DNA from: Aldrovandia affinis
Taxonomy: Eukaryota; Chordata; Actinopteri; Notacanthiformes; Halosauridae
Assembly (NCBI GenBank): GCA_029706075.1
Contig: JAINUG010000132.1
Span: 692,001 to 756,000 of the forward strand
Reading direction: 5' to 3'
DNA length: 64,000 nt
Shown: positions 47,350 through 58,814 of the stretch, piece by piece
Numbering within the stretch: position 1 is the stretch's first letter
Layout of the letters: the number at the start of each line of letters is the position of its first letter
Position numbers and translations under genes: made by a program
Notes under the pieces: generated by a model
What the model was told of the DNA's origin: nothing
Database searches by the model: none
What the model saw: only the letters and a program-made list of their open reading frames with translations

Positions 47350-47760
47350 TTGGATTTATATAGCACTTTTCAAGGAACCCAAAGCACTTTACAATGGTAG
47401 GGGCAACTCACCTCGACCACCACCAATGTGCAGCGCCCACCTGGATGAACGGGACAGCAGCCATAGTGCACCAGTACAAACTTACTGCACATCAGATACA
47501 CAGTGGAGAGGCGAGGAGGGAGGGAATGAATGAATTCCATGTATGTGTATATATATATTGTCTTGGTTGGGAATTTGGCCAGGACACCGGGTTTACACCC
47601 TACTCTTTTTCAAAAAGCACCATGGGATCTTTTATGACCACAGCGAATCAGGACCTCAGTTCTTACCGTCCCAGCCAAACGACGGACACGTAGTCCTGTG
47701 GGATCAAACCCACAACCATGGCACTGCCAGTGACACGCTCTACCAACTGAGCTACGGGAC
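47350..47760 (-). repeat. Long tRNA-derived SINE-like element
   Basis: The minus-strand head gtcccgtagctcagttggta has an A-box and gggtttgatcc a B-box (plus 47701-47711). A body with 'cataaaagatcccatggtgc' follows, and the end is 'gggttccttgaaaagtgcta' with tataaatcc (plus 47350-47380). Length is about 410 bp. The A-box head is excellent and tRNA-like, but no acceptor stem closes, so it is not a tRNA gene. Confidence 0.72.
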
Positions 47761-47764
47761 TACA

Positions 47765-50700
47765 AACAATGCAGCCTGGCTTTGGAAGCCAGTGTGTAAT
47801 TTTCTGTCACAGAAGTCTGATGAATTGGAAGCCATGGCACACATGGAATTGGGTACATGTTGCAAGTCATTATGCAATTAATTACCCAATTGTGAAGGTC
47901 ATTATCAAACCAAGTGTGAAGAATGTCAGAGTTTTGTATGGTAATAGGAGTTTTAATCTAGTCCTACTGAGGCTGCTAGCATGGGACATTCCCTAATGCT
48001 CTGTGATATTTTGATATGCCTTGGGCAAACTGGGAGACTTTATGGATGTTTCATAGGCTAATCAAAGACAAATCCTACTGGCCAGTTCTCCAGCTCAGAG
48101 CTCTGGAACCACTCTGCACATTTCCCTGCAGAGAATCAGATCCCAAATATGAATTCTATTACTACCCGTCACTTCTTATTGGTAAAACGACCCATGCTAA
48201 TCAATAATTCGATCACACCACAAGGGCCACCTTGTCTGGGTATCAGACTTCTTACTCCTCACTCTGTTACAAAGCACAGAAATTGACAGAAAGCTCCTGT
48301 TCAGTGCTGTTGCTCACAGATGGTTGATGAATCAGATTAGTGCCATCAGAATATTCATTTCCCACTCCTTAATGAAGACTGACAACTCAGCTCTCCCGAA
48401 AAAACAGTTTAACGATTTTTCAGCAGTGATGTGCACACCATCAGCCTATGTCCAGGCTATCAATTACAGTATCTCTGGCAAAATATGTTCACACCAGTAT
48501 AATCCAATAAGGGTTTCTGCCTGAGCAGATTTAAACTAACAAACTGCCAGGCTGAGGGCAAGACGATCACCACCTCATGGCGTTGGCTTTGTTTTGTCAT
48601 ACATGCATATATATATAGTTCTGATTGAAAAGATCACATGGAGTCTAAAATGTTATTTTTTTCCTTACATAACATATCGATCCCTATGAGAATACAAAGC
48701 AAACTTGGCAAAGGACCCCATATAAAAGCTTGAAATCACACAGAACAATGTATTTGATGGACACATATATACTGTATCACACAAAAATGTTGACAATACT
48801 TTTTTGATGTTCAGATTCAAGAAGACTATTTCTTGGGTGTGTGACAAAAAACCCCCCACCTACAGCCAATAACACCATTATTAGATGAAAAAAGTCAGCT
48901 TTGGTTGATACTATACTTAATGAAAATTCAAGTTCTACGTGCTGCATTTTTTTAGATAATACTGCCATGTTTATAATCTATTTGATCTATGCTGATACCT
49001 ATATCCCATTTAAACACAGTATTTCTGGACACAGTATCTTTCGCCAGTCTAGCCTACAACACGGTTTTCTCATGACAATGATTGTTATCGACTCAGGGTG
49101 CTCAATATTGTGGCAGCAATATTGTGTGGAATGTGACAATACAATTCCAGAAGTATGATCAGACACCTTAAGAGGGGCACGTTTGGTGATATTATTGCTA
49201 ATCAAATGTTTGATTTCTCAGGCTAAGCAAATGTAATTTGTAGCCCATGTTTCAATAGGTACTGCATTCCGTTTATTTGGTTAAACAATTTAGCAGAGGA
49301 CAATTTAAATCCTGTTAATTTTAATAATTAATTTTTGACTTCATAGAAAAAAAATACATTTAATGTCAATATGCATCAGGACATGAAAATGGTCAATACT
49401 AATCTGTTTGTACACACAAAGTCCTTGACATTTTCTATTGACAATTCCACATGTACCCTGCATGCACATTGGTCACGTATAAACTGCATTTTCCTTTAGA
49501 AAACAAAATGTTTGAAAAAATCGATAAATGTAGTGTTACAATGTAGTCAACCCCAGAGGCATAGTAATGTTATTTTTATGAAATCAGGATGAACAAAAAC
49601 AAATGTTGGCAATATCTAATGTTGGTAATCACTCACATTGACAGATTTACAAGGCGAGGAGAAGCTTTTCAGTATATTCACCACTGTGATGACTAATACA
49701 GTGGCTTCAAACAAGCCAAATTACATCCTTGCAGGATTCTGTATTATAGACCTCAAAATAGCTTGTTTACACATTTATTGAAAAGTTAACTTTAGGTATT
49801 GCAGAGGAAAAATGCATTTTGCTTTGCTGAGACAACATTGTTGACATGAAAGTGCTAATGTCCTTTTTAGTTTCCAGTTTCCTTTGTCTAATCTCAACGC
49901 AGTGTGCAGGATTTGGGCATATGTTAGGCTTGGGCAGCTATGCATTAAGGGTTTCCCTGCACGTGAGCTTAATTTCAATGTACAGAGCTAATATCTGTAG
50001 GCCTAGTGTCTCTTGCACTTAGTATAATCCTCAGCGTGATTATTTTATACTGCTGTTCTGCACACACGTGACGAGGACTAGAAAGCACACAGAGTCCACA
50101 GAGTCCTCGTGTCGCCTCAGGCCCATCACGTGTCAGTGAAGGAGAAGAGAGAGTGACAATCCTTGTCCACTGGTCACAGTAGGGGGACATGAATACAATA
50201 CGCGCAATACGTGCAACGTATGCGTTTCAGAGCTTAACTCGTTCTCTAAAAATGGCATTAAAGGAACAATGAGAGCATGCAATTCACAAAATGACAAACA
50301 GTCCGTCTCACAGTAGAGATTTGTTATTCTAATGTGTCACATGCATGCGCTCATTTGAAAGAATGTCATATCACTTTGAAATGTGGCGAAAAAGTGTTAG
50401 AATTTTTTTCGATTTCAAATATTTGTAAAATAGGGCAGTACATTTATAACTATGACTGCTTAAATTAATTTCTTTGCTATTTTCCCTTTTATAGTTTTTT
50501 TTCTCCATTCACACATGTATATTGTGTTAAGTCTTTAGGCATACTTTTATTACTTCTGATTGTAAAATACAGATAGTGTACCTCATTGCTTTACATAAGC
50601 CTTGCGTGCAGTGAATCTTTTAAAACCATTGTAATTGATCACTATTTGTTACCAGGGCTGAAAGGAATACACAATCTAAGCCATACTTATGATATAAAAT

Positions 50701-51742
50701 AGTCATATATTTTAACAAAAACCTACGCCTCAAGCTAAAGATCAAGCAATTTTACCATGGTGAATCTTTAAACTAGGAGGTACAAAATATCCCACACACC
50801 TAGCATAGCAGTTTCTGGAATGACCCAGCCCAGGCAAATTTAACTGTTGTTGCCCATGACATTTACCTCTTCTGTACATCACCTACTTCAAGTAAGTGCT
50901 ATAAACACTAGTTTGTCTTAAAATGACTCTCTGCTCAATCAGTTGCTATATGAAAACCACAATACAATACATTAAAACACCAGGTACATTTTGCCAGGTA
51001 CATTGTTCAGGTTGTACAGCATTCTACACAACAACAGACGTCAGTAGCAGCTGATTAGCCAAGGCGCGAGTTGATATTAAGACAGAGAAAAATTATACGA
51101 AGCTAAGGTAAATATTTATTCAGGTATTGCAGTTTTAATTGAGCCTTCAATTTTGCATCAGTAGGTTACAGTACCACTGGGTTTATTTCTTTATGCCATT
51201 GTTATTGTTGTATTCTTTATCGGATGAATGTACTTGTGCCTTTCTAATACTTTAATAGAGAGGATTTATGCTGCCTAAAATAACCCCATAATTAAGCACT
51301 GGGGTCTTAATTATGCCTACAACGACATATGTGCTCAAAAGTATTCTTTGACTGATGGAGTGTAAGTACTGTATATAGAGGAATGTGTGCTTGACCGGTT
51401 ATAAAAGGTCAATTACCCACCTGGGGAAGGCATTTTATCATATTATTTCTAATTTGTACTTTCTTAGGCACTCTCCATCTCTCGCACACACAAGCACACA
51501 TCATTAACATATTTCAGATGGAATTATTTGTACAGTGCACAATTCCATTGTCATGGGTTTTGTTAGAATAGAATATGGGTCAAAGATTTAATTTATTACG
51601 TGTCTTATTGGGAGAATGCCTGGAGCATCATATTTTTAGCATCCTCCTAACAACCTTCACTATTCTCTTGTGCTTGGCGGTCAAGTTAATCTGCATGACA
51701 GGTCAGTGCACACTGTCTAACCTGTGTGAAGAAGCACTTTAA
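47765..51742. other. No gene recognised
   Basis: Unique AT-rich sequence without tandem repeats or element ends that I can recognise. Confidence 0.4.
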
Positions 51743-51795
51743 TTCAATTCAATAGAACTTTATTTATCCCACGAGGGGAAATTTAAAGCCCCAGT
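51743..51795 (-). repeat. LINE tail scrap
   Basis: 'aatagaactttatttatccc' then acgaggggaaattt (51752-51785) resembles, on the minus strand, a common fish LINE 3' end. Too short to classify. Confidence 0.45.
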
Positions 51796-51799
51796 TTTA

Positions 51800-53278
51800 T
51801 TTGACATGCACTGCATAAATCAACTAGTGCTCAATGATATAAAAAATATATAACCCTCCTTCAATCATTGAAAACTCATTTTATTGATAATGTTAAAACA
51901 CAATATTATATAGTGGATGATCTGTTTCCATTGAGCTTTTGATGCTTGAGGTACATCTTCTTACGACACAAAGTGGACGGACAAATACAGTAGACATTAG
52001 GCCCAACCAAAATGTACCTTAGAGCTCAGATTTGGAGCTGTCCTTGATTTCAGCAAAACCCTTTCTCCCAGCTCAGCACCAGCTGCCATCCAGCTGACAC
52101 GACACCCAACTCATATCGATAGCCCACTATAGAAAGTACTAAAAACGTAGATTTCCAAACAGTGCTCCAGAGTTCCAGTCTGAAAGAGACAGGAGAGTGC
52201 ATTAAGTGACATCATCTCTGTGAGCATTTGTTATAATGTGCATAACAAGACTACTTGCACAAAGACATACTCATTATTGTGTGAAACTTAAAATAGTGTT
52301 TCACCCACACATTGCTGAGTGTGTGGAGTGTTAAAACCCTCGGAACAAAAACCATCAGAATTGACATCACCAAGGCCAATTTATTTAGCCAGATGTTTAC
52401 AGTGCATCCCATTTCATTGGAGCATTCAAAGAAAATAGCATCCATTTTGAGGCTTTGTAAGTATTCGCACAGGAACCAGCCTGTTTTGTGTTGAATTTTT
52501 CAGGCTGGTATTCAAAGACGGACTGTGTTATTAAATAACAGTAGAGATTTTAAGACTTAGGAATGATTACATTTTCAATATGATACTTCTTTGGAGAAAG
52601 GCTTGTAAAGATTATTTAATATGTGATCGTAAAGAGTAGTTAAAAATTGTGATAAAGCACATTACCCATATTTTGCTTAGTGTTAGTTTGAGCTGTGGAA
52701 AAATTTGATTATTTGGAAATGTAATGCGATTATCTTTAAAGAATATAAGCCTCTGTAGGCCTCTTAGCAGAGGCAAAGATCTCACCCTGAATCAGCAGAA
52801 AGCAGAGTTTCAGCTTACGGCCAGTGAGTCAATACCAGATTTTCTTCTTTTCTCCCTTTGCAATGTGCCTGCTCTCTCCTGATTGTGAAAATCCAGAGGT
52901 CAATGCAATATCATTGAACCGTGAAAGCAGGCCCACATTCTCTAACAAGCATATTATTCTCCATTAAGAATCCATTCCACATGCCATTCCACAATAGTGT
53001 TGTTGCTACAAGCGTGGGGGCAAATAATGGACATAAAAGCCAGGCTGTGTATGTACAAGGAGATAGGTATGCCCCAGTCTAATAGAGCACACATATAAGA
53101 CATTCTGGTGGTTAGAGTATATCTGTGAAATTCTCCCCCATACTTTCCCCCCCACACAGTCTGTTCAATTATAGATATGTGTCTGCATATTTTCTTCAAC
53201 AAAGTAGTATGTATGCAATTTAAGTATGGAACAATTTATTAGAACACATTGCAAATTATTAGACAAATATAATAATAC
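51800..53278. other. No gene recognised
   Basis: Unique sequence; nothing seen. Confidence 0.4.
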
Positions 53279-53433
53279 ATATGCCATTTAACAGACGCTT
53301 TTATCCAAAGCAACTTACAGAAGTGAATGCATAAAAATGTTTATTTCAGTATATGTGGTCCCAATGGGAATTGAATCCACAACCTAAGCGTTGCCAACAC
53401 CATTATCTACCTACTGAGTCACACAGAACCACT
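53279..53433 (-). repeat. tRNA-derived SINE, family T, copy 4
   Basis: The minus-strand head agtggttctgtgtgactcag has B-box ggattcaattcc, and the tail at the left end reads 'ctttggataaaagcgtctgt' with taaatggcatat. Confidence 0.87.
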
Positions 53434-53435
53434 AT

Positions 53436-54392
53436 GTGACATCTTTTAATATGACCATATAATTTACTGTGTAAATATGGTTGTACCTGACAGAACCTTT
53501 TGATTAAATGAAACCTGTCCCTCATCTTGGTTCAGCTTCACATTTTTATTAACTGCATTATGATCATAAGAACACCTGCCATCCGCAAAGTTATGGGTTG
53601 GCGAGGCATACCCAATACCTATACAACAAGAGTTTGGCACTTTTCAAGATCTCCCACAGAAATAAACACAGAAATAAACACAATGGCCATAGTCAAGTCC
53701 TTACAAACAAACACAAAACGTTACTTGAACGAATATAGGAAAATGTTTGAACAATGCCTGCTTCGTTTCTGTGAAATATATTGGTGAAAGTTTCGTTAAC
53801 TTAATCATTTTGACTTGGTATGCAGACCAATTTTAGGAATGATGTTTTACAGATGAACAGAGAGTAACTTGGCCTTTACAACCGAAAACATTTTTGTTTT
53901 GAGATAAGAATATATAAAGACAAGGCCATTCAAAACAGGCCATTCATCCCATCTAGACTTGTCATTCAATGTTCAATCAATTTAATTGCACTCGTTGCAA
54001 TTATGGAGCAACAACAAAATAGGTGCTCTGCATAAAGTTGACAGTTGCAAAATGTGTATATTTAAACTGTTAGCCAGTGCCTATAATTAAGGAATGACTG
54101 ACTTGGTATGAAAGGATTTGTTTAAAGTGCAACAGCAGACTGTTCTGTCATGTCTCCTTCCACGTTTAACGTGAAACCAAAACTGGCACGCAATCTTCCT
54201 TTCCGAGGTTGGAATCCAGCCATTATTTTTGCACCCCATTAATAATTAGCTCACAAAGATTATTTTGTCAGCAAAAACCTTTTGAGATTCCTCCGATTTC
54301 ACTTTCTGATTCACAATACATTGAGTTATAAAGCTGTCCATATAACTGCATCAGAAAAAAAATAAATTATTTTTTTTTGTATGTTCTGTATA
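53436..54392. other. No gene recognised
   Basis: Unique AT-rich sequence. Confidence 0.4.
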
Positions 54393-54470
54393 TTTCCCCA
54401 TTGGGGCCATATATACTGAAAAATGTATGCATTCACTACTCGCTTTGGATAAAAGAGTCTGCTAAATGGC
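54393..54470 (+). repeat. tRNA-derived SINE, family T, 3' part
   Basis: It starts after the B-box (tttccccattggggccatat) and continues to cgctttggataaaagagtct. The head is missing, and 5 bases of the gtaagtcgc motif are lost. Confidence 0.75.
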
Positions 54471-54954
54471 TTGTATTATATAATGATATTATGATAAACT
54501 GTACAATATTGCTTTGAAAATAGAAAAGACCATGTCCGGTGCAGCTTGTGTCAAATCATAGGACATGCCCGCACTATGTGTGAAGGTTTGCAGGGTTCCA
54601 CTGTTTTCTTCAGTTTAACAGTGTTCTGCTGGGGAAACCCATAGTTGGTAGATGGGCCATAATAATTTCAAGGTATTTCCCCATTTAACTCGTAATATCT
54701 GCGTGTTGGGGAGTGTTCCATCTGCTGAAAGACAAAAGATACAGCAAAGGTTTGTGGCAAGTTATCCTCAGCAGGGCGTACACACAAGCACCTGATACGA
54801 CTGCTGCTCAGGGAACTAAATTGTTTTGTGTGTGGGGGGGGGGTGTATGGTATAAGGTTGCTTCAATAAGACCAAGATTACAACTGGACAACTGAGGTAT
54901 TTCTCACACACGCTGATAGAAATGCATAGATAGATAACCCAATACGTTTATTTT

Positions 54955-55150
54955 TAAAAATGTAAAAACATCCTGTGGTCGATGGGAAGACTGCGAACGG
55001 TCTGACCCGCCCGCGCAGCCCCTACGGCACAGACGCTGTGGCAGCACGTCCGCCAGACTGCAGAGCGGAAGAGGATCGATACGCTGGCTGAACGTCTCAG
55101 AGGACGGGCGTGTTCGCGCGCGGCCCTCGTCAATTTGTCTAAACCGGGAT
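54955..55150. other. Local CpG-rich patch
   Basis: About 20 CpG dinucleotides within some 160 bp (54979-55133), including a tcgcgcgcgg core near 55113, in otherwise CpG-poor DNA. On the minus strand it holds an 87-codon frame (54904-55167) of unknown nature, followed by an AATAAA at 54947-54952. No promoter, splice or family signal is clear. It could be a small CpG island, the end of a processed sequence, or a GC-rich repeat. Confidence 0.5.
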
Positions 55151-55289
55151 GGCAATCGAAGGAACATTTTAGAAAATAAGTCCTTTAGTTCAACACGCTA
55201 GGTATTGTGATGGGCCATTACGATGACAACCATCCAATCAAATTCTTCACTGAATAATAGACCGGAGTGAATTTGGGTGCACCTTTAAC

Positions 55290-55350
55290 AAATTTGATCC
55301 CAATTTGTTATTATTCTTTTCTCCCGATTCACAATGCCCAATAATACTCA
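55290..55350 (-). repeat. SINE tail scrap, related to family S
   Basis: 'cttttctcccgattcacaat' then gcccaataatac (55316-55345) resembles the 3' end of family S-type SINEs on the minus strand. Confidence 0.35.
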
Positions 55351-55354
55351 TGTC

Positions 55355-56229
55355 CCATCTCACTGCCTAAACATCAGGCCGGCACAGACAAGTACACTGT
55401 TCTGAAGTGCGTTCTGCCAACTGCCGCTCTGCAGTCCAACAACTGAAGTATGTAGTCTTCACATCAGAGGAGTACACTTCATGCTCACTCGACAGAGGCC
55501 GTAGTCACTCTTGCCCCATTAGAACAGCCCAGCTGAAACCCTCCCTCCCTGGGCATTGCTGTGACTAATGATAAGCTGCCCTGCCAAGCTGGCCGCTACT
55601 GCTGGCACTGAGACGGTTAGTCAGGGTTTGCTACCAAAACATGGGCCTCATCACACACTCAAACTCAGGCCCAGATTTGAAGGGTTGCTTTTCGAATGCA
55701 CAACGATCTCTACAAGGTCGCGATGTCTACGTTGGATTTACCAAACGGCCGCAATGGATCGTTATTAGGAGAGTCATTTGTGGAGAGTCACTTTGTCACT
55801 TTCCTTTAGATAAATAGTTAAATCTGTTAATGTATAAGTATACCTGGGCTGAACGTGCTAAACAAGCCTGTAGTGGATTATAAAATATACAATCATTATG
55901 AAAACTTGAAAGTATATAGAAAATTCAAATTTAATTTAAAAGTATAAAAAAACACAAAACAGTACAAATCCTAAAGGCTTTTCTGCTTCCCTAAGCGGAA
56001 ATACTTTTCAGGAGAGTTCTGTAAATATAGTTTTAGATATTGCCCAGCGCCACAATAAGGAGCTAAGTCTTATGGGTGCTTTTAATTTGAATCGGTCTGC
56101 AAACACAATAAAAATGTCTCTTTTGTATGCTGCATAAAATCATGCCATCTTTTCTTTATACCATATATTGTTTCAGCTAATTGTTGCTTCTGTGTGGCTT
56201 TGCCATGCTGACTATTTAGTCACCCTTGT
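55355..56229. other. No gene recognised
   Basis: Unique sequence; nothing seen. Confidence 0.4.
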
Positions 56230-56410
56230 GACATATCTGTAAATGTTGTAATGTAAACTTATTTCTTATTTGTAATGTTGTAATTTGTAATTTTTGTTAA
56301 ATTGTTTTATGCTGTGTCTGTAACTTAATCTTGGCCAGGGCCCCCTTGAAAAAGAGATTGTTAATCTCTACGGGGTTATTCCTGGTTAAATAAAGGTTGA
56401 ATAAAATGAA
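56230..56410 (+). repeat. LINE 3' end (non-LTR retrotransposon tail)
   Basis: It ends 'ttcctggttaaataaaggtt' (56378-56397) after 'gaaaaagagattgttaatct' (56349-56368), a 3' untranslated end of a common vertebrate LINE type. The reverse-complement counterpart is at 27632-27830. Confidence 0.65.
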
Positions 56411-56414
56411 AAAA

Positions 56415-57486
56415 TACTGCTCATTTTGTGATGCTGAATGAATTTGTTTTCGTGAGGTCACTCCAACTGTTTCCATCTACCTCTACTTTCCATGACTTCT
56501 TTTTCCTGATCTGTAAATGTACGTTTTCTGTTGGATCCCTCGGTACTTGTACCTGGTCGCTGCGTGTACTCACGCTACATTGCTTCGTACCCTTTTTTAC
56601 GTGCGTCTCCTTCCACAAAATTGCAAACGCCAATTTTATAAACGCCCTCATTCGCAATTTTGCACAGCCCTATATCATTTAAGAAGTCTTTTAATTCACA
56701 ACACAGTACTGTACACAGATATCACCCTGCACAGTGACCCCTAGGAGGGGGCGTGCCTCTTCAAAGCATCCCGCCCCCTCTGCATCAGACCAACCAGGTC
56801 TCCCGGGAGACATCAAGCATTGGCTGCCACGACCCAATGAAAACGTTATCACTCCGACTCTCCAAGGGCGTGACCCTGAAACCTTTACGATACCACAGTC
56901 ACTGATGCTGCTTTATCCTTTTATCAGATTAGATAGGACACATTTTGTTGCCAGTCAAAATAGTTTTTAGCTAATATAGAATGGGGAACAGCCCAAAATT
57001 GCACCCAACCTGGAAAATTGAGTAAAAACATCCCTGGGTCTCTTTCAAAATGACAGTGGAGTATAACACTCATTTCCCTTGAATGTTGTATTCATTTTCA
57101 TAATCTTCTCAACTCATCAATGCCATTATTCTGACACATACCCAATAGTCCACCATGTTCTTTACCCCAGTTTTAACCAGACACATTATTAAATCTCTTT
57201 CTCCTAAGAGAGCTATAACCATTTCCATTTTGTGCTCCTTCACAGTTAATTCAATGTGAACCATTTACTGGACAGATGTTTCTAATCAGTCACAAGATTA
57301 AGTACCACCTGCTGTAAATGAGACTTTATCGTTCATGAAAAGATCTGTATAGTAAAACCACCATTTGTTCCAGGATAAATTGCGTTGAAGGTCAAAAAGA
57401 GGTTTATATCATAAGGCCTAAAGGGGGAAAAAAGAGTTCGATTTTAAAATAGCAAAATACGCGAACAGAGTCTGTAATATGCAGTT
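56415..57486. other. No gene recognised
   Basis: Overlapping 75 to 84 codon frames at 56421-56744 in several frames are chance. A GC-richer patch lies at 56740-56880. Confidence 0.4.
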
Positions 57487-57718
57487 GGCGGCAGGGTAGT
57501 GTAATGGTTAGGGAGCCGGGCTTGTAATGCCAGAGGTTGCAGGTTCAATTCCCAGGTGGAGCACTGCCGTTGTACCCTTGAGCAAAGTACTTAACCTGAA
57601 TTGCTTCAGTATAAATATCTGTATAAATGTATTGTATGTAAAGAAATGTAAACTGTGTAAGTCGCTCTGGATAAGACTGTCTGCTAAATACTTAAAATGT
57701 AAAATGTAATGTAAATGT
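57487..57718 (+). repeat. tRNA-derived SINE, family G, full length
   Basis: Head ggcggcagggtagtgtaatg (57487-57506, A-box), B-box ggttcaattcc (57542-57552), 'cttaacctgaattgcttcag', tail 'gtaagtcgctctggataaga' (57658-57677), and an (aaatgt)n end. It is the most complete of the four family G copies and the natural reference for them. Confidence 0.9.
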
Positions 57719-57719
57719 A

Positions 57720-58510
57720 GTTGACTCTGTAATGATAAGTGATATTTGCACACTGCTTTATTGGGATGGCAGGTATAGCTTATTGATTGGGAAAAGTGCC
57801 ACACATATAATGTTCCGCTATTTGGTCCCAATGACCCAGAGGTCTGAATCATTTCTGCCCCAGCTATCCTCATTTAGACACACAGACACAGTCCCCAGAT
57901 ACATCTTTATAAAGCCATACGGCAAACCAAAAATTGATCCATTTTACACTCCCTTCATCTCTCGTATCTTCTTCATTTTCTTCCATAGCAATTTTCCTGC
58001 CCATTACACCACTGTGCGATGCTTTTCACGACGTGCCTGCCCTGTCCTGGTAGCCTAAACCTCATAACATTCAGACAATAACAATATCTGTTCACTTTAG
58101 CCGACTACACATTTACTGCCTCCTTTCTTTGAACAGACCTGCTCTGGGAAACTCAAGGGACCGAGACCTCTTCTAAAAGGCCTAGCTGCTGCTCCCACAA
58201 GCTGGCCAAGCGCTCTGGTGAAAGCTGCGTTGCACATACAACACGGCCATTAATCTGACATTACAATTACACCTGCCGCACCGCCCCAACACTCGTCACT
58301 TCTGCCGCCTGGCCATCAACCGAATGTGCAGAAAGCAGTTGGCGTGCGTTGCGGCGTAAGACTGCGGTAACGACCCTTTACAAAGCACTGCCACGCTTCA
58401 TTTCCAAAGGCAAACATTATGCAGTTATGATGGCTCTTGTGTACTGGTTTCACAACGAGCAGCCCTTTAGCCTGTATGCCAAATCATTATTTAACACTAC
58501 TATTGCTTTT
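57720..58510. other. No gene recognised
   Basis: Unique sequence; GC-richer at 58180-58375. Confidence 0.4.
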
Positions 58511-58810
58511 GTTTTTTTTAAGAATGTTTTTCTGATTTTCTCCCATTTTCTCCCAATTTAGTATTTCAATTACAGCCTCTATTTTTCATGTCAATCCCCG
58601 CCTTGCATTGTGAGTTCGCTGCTGTAGCCCTGAGACCGCCAGTGACAAAGGCAAAGTATCATCTCCTCCGAGATGGCACTCGCCAAGCCGTTGACCGTAA
58701 CTCTGGTACTACAGGGCCACTCCTATAAGCAGCAGACTCATGTCGGCTTCCCTCCCCCCTCCCTGGGGCGGACAGCCAATTGCCCCCTAGTGGCACTCCC
58801 GGCCACAGCC
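58511..58810 (-). repeat. tRNA-derived SINE, family S, copy 4
   Basis: The minus-strand order matches copy 3: 'ggctgtccgccccagggagg' (plus about 58780-58761), 'tggcgagtgccatctcggag' (plus 58688-58669), then the tail ctaaattgggagaaaatggg. It is truncated before the B-box. Confidence 0.78.
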
Positions 58811-58814
58811 AATC

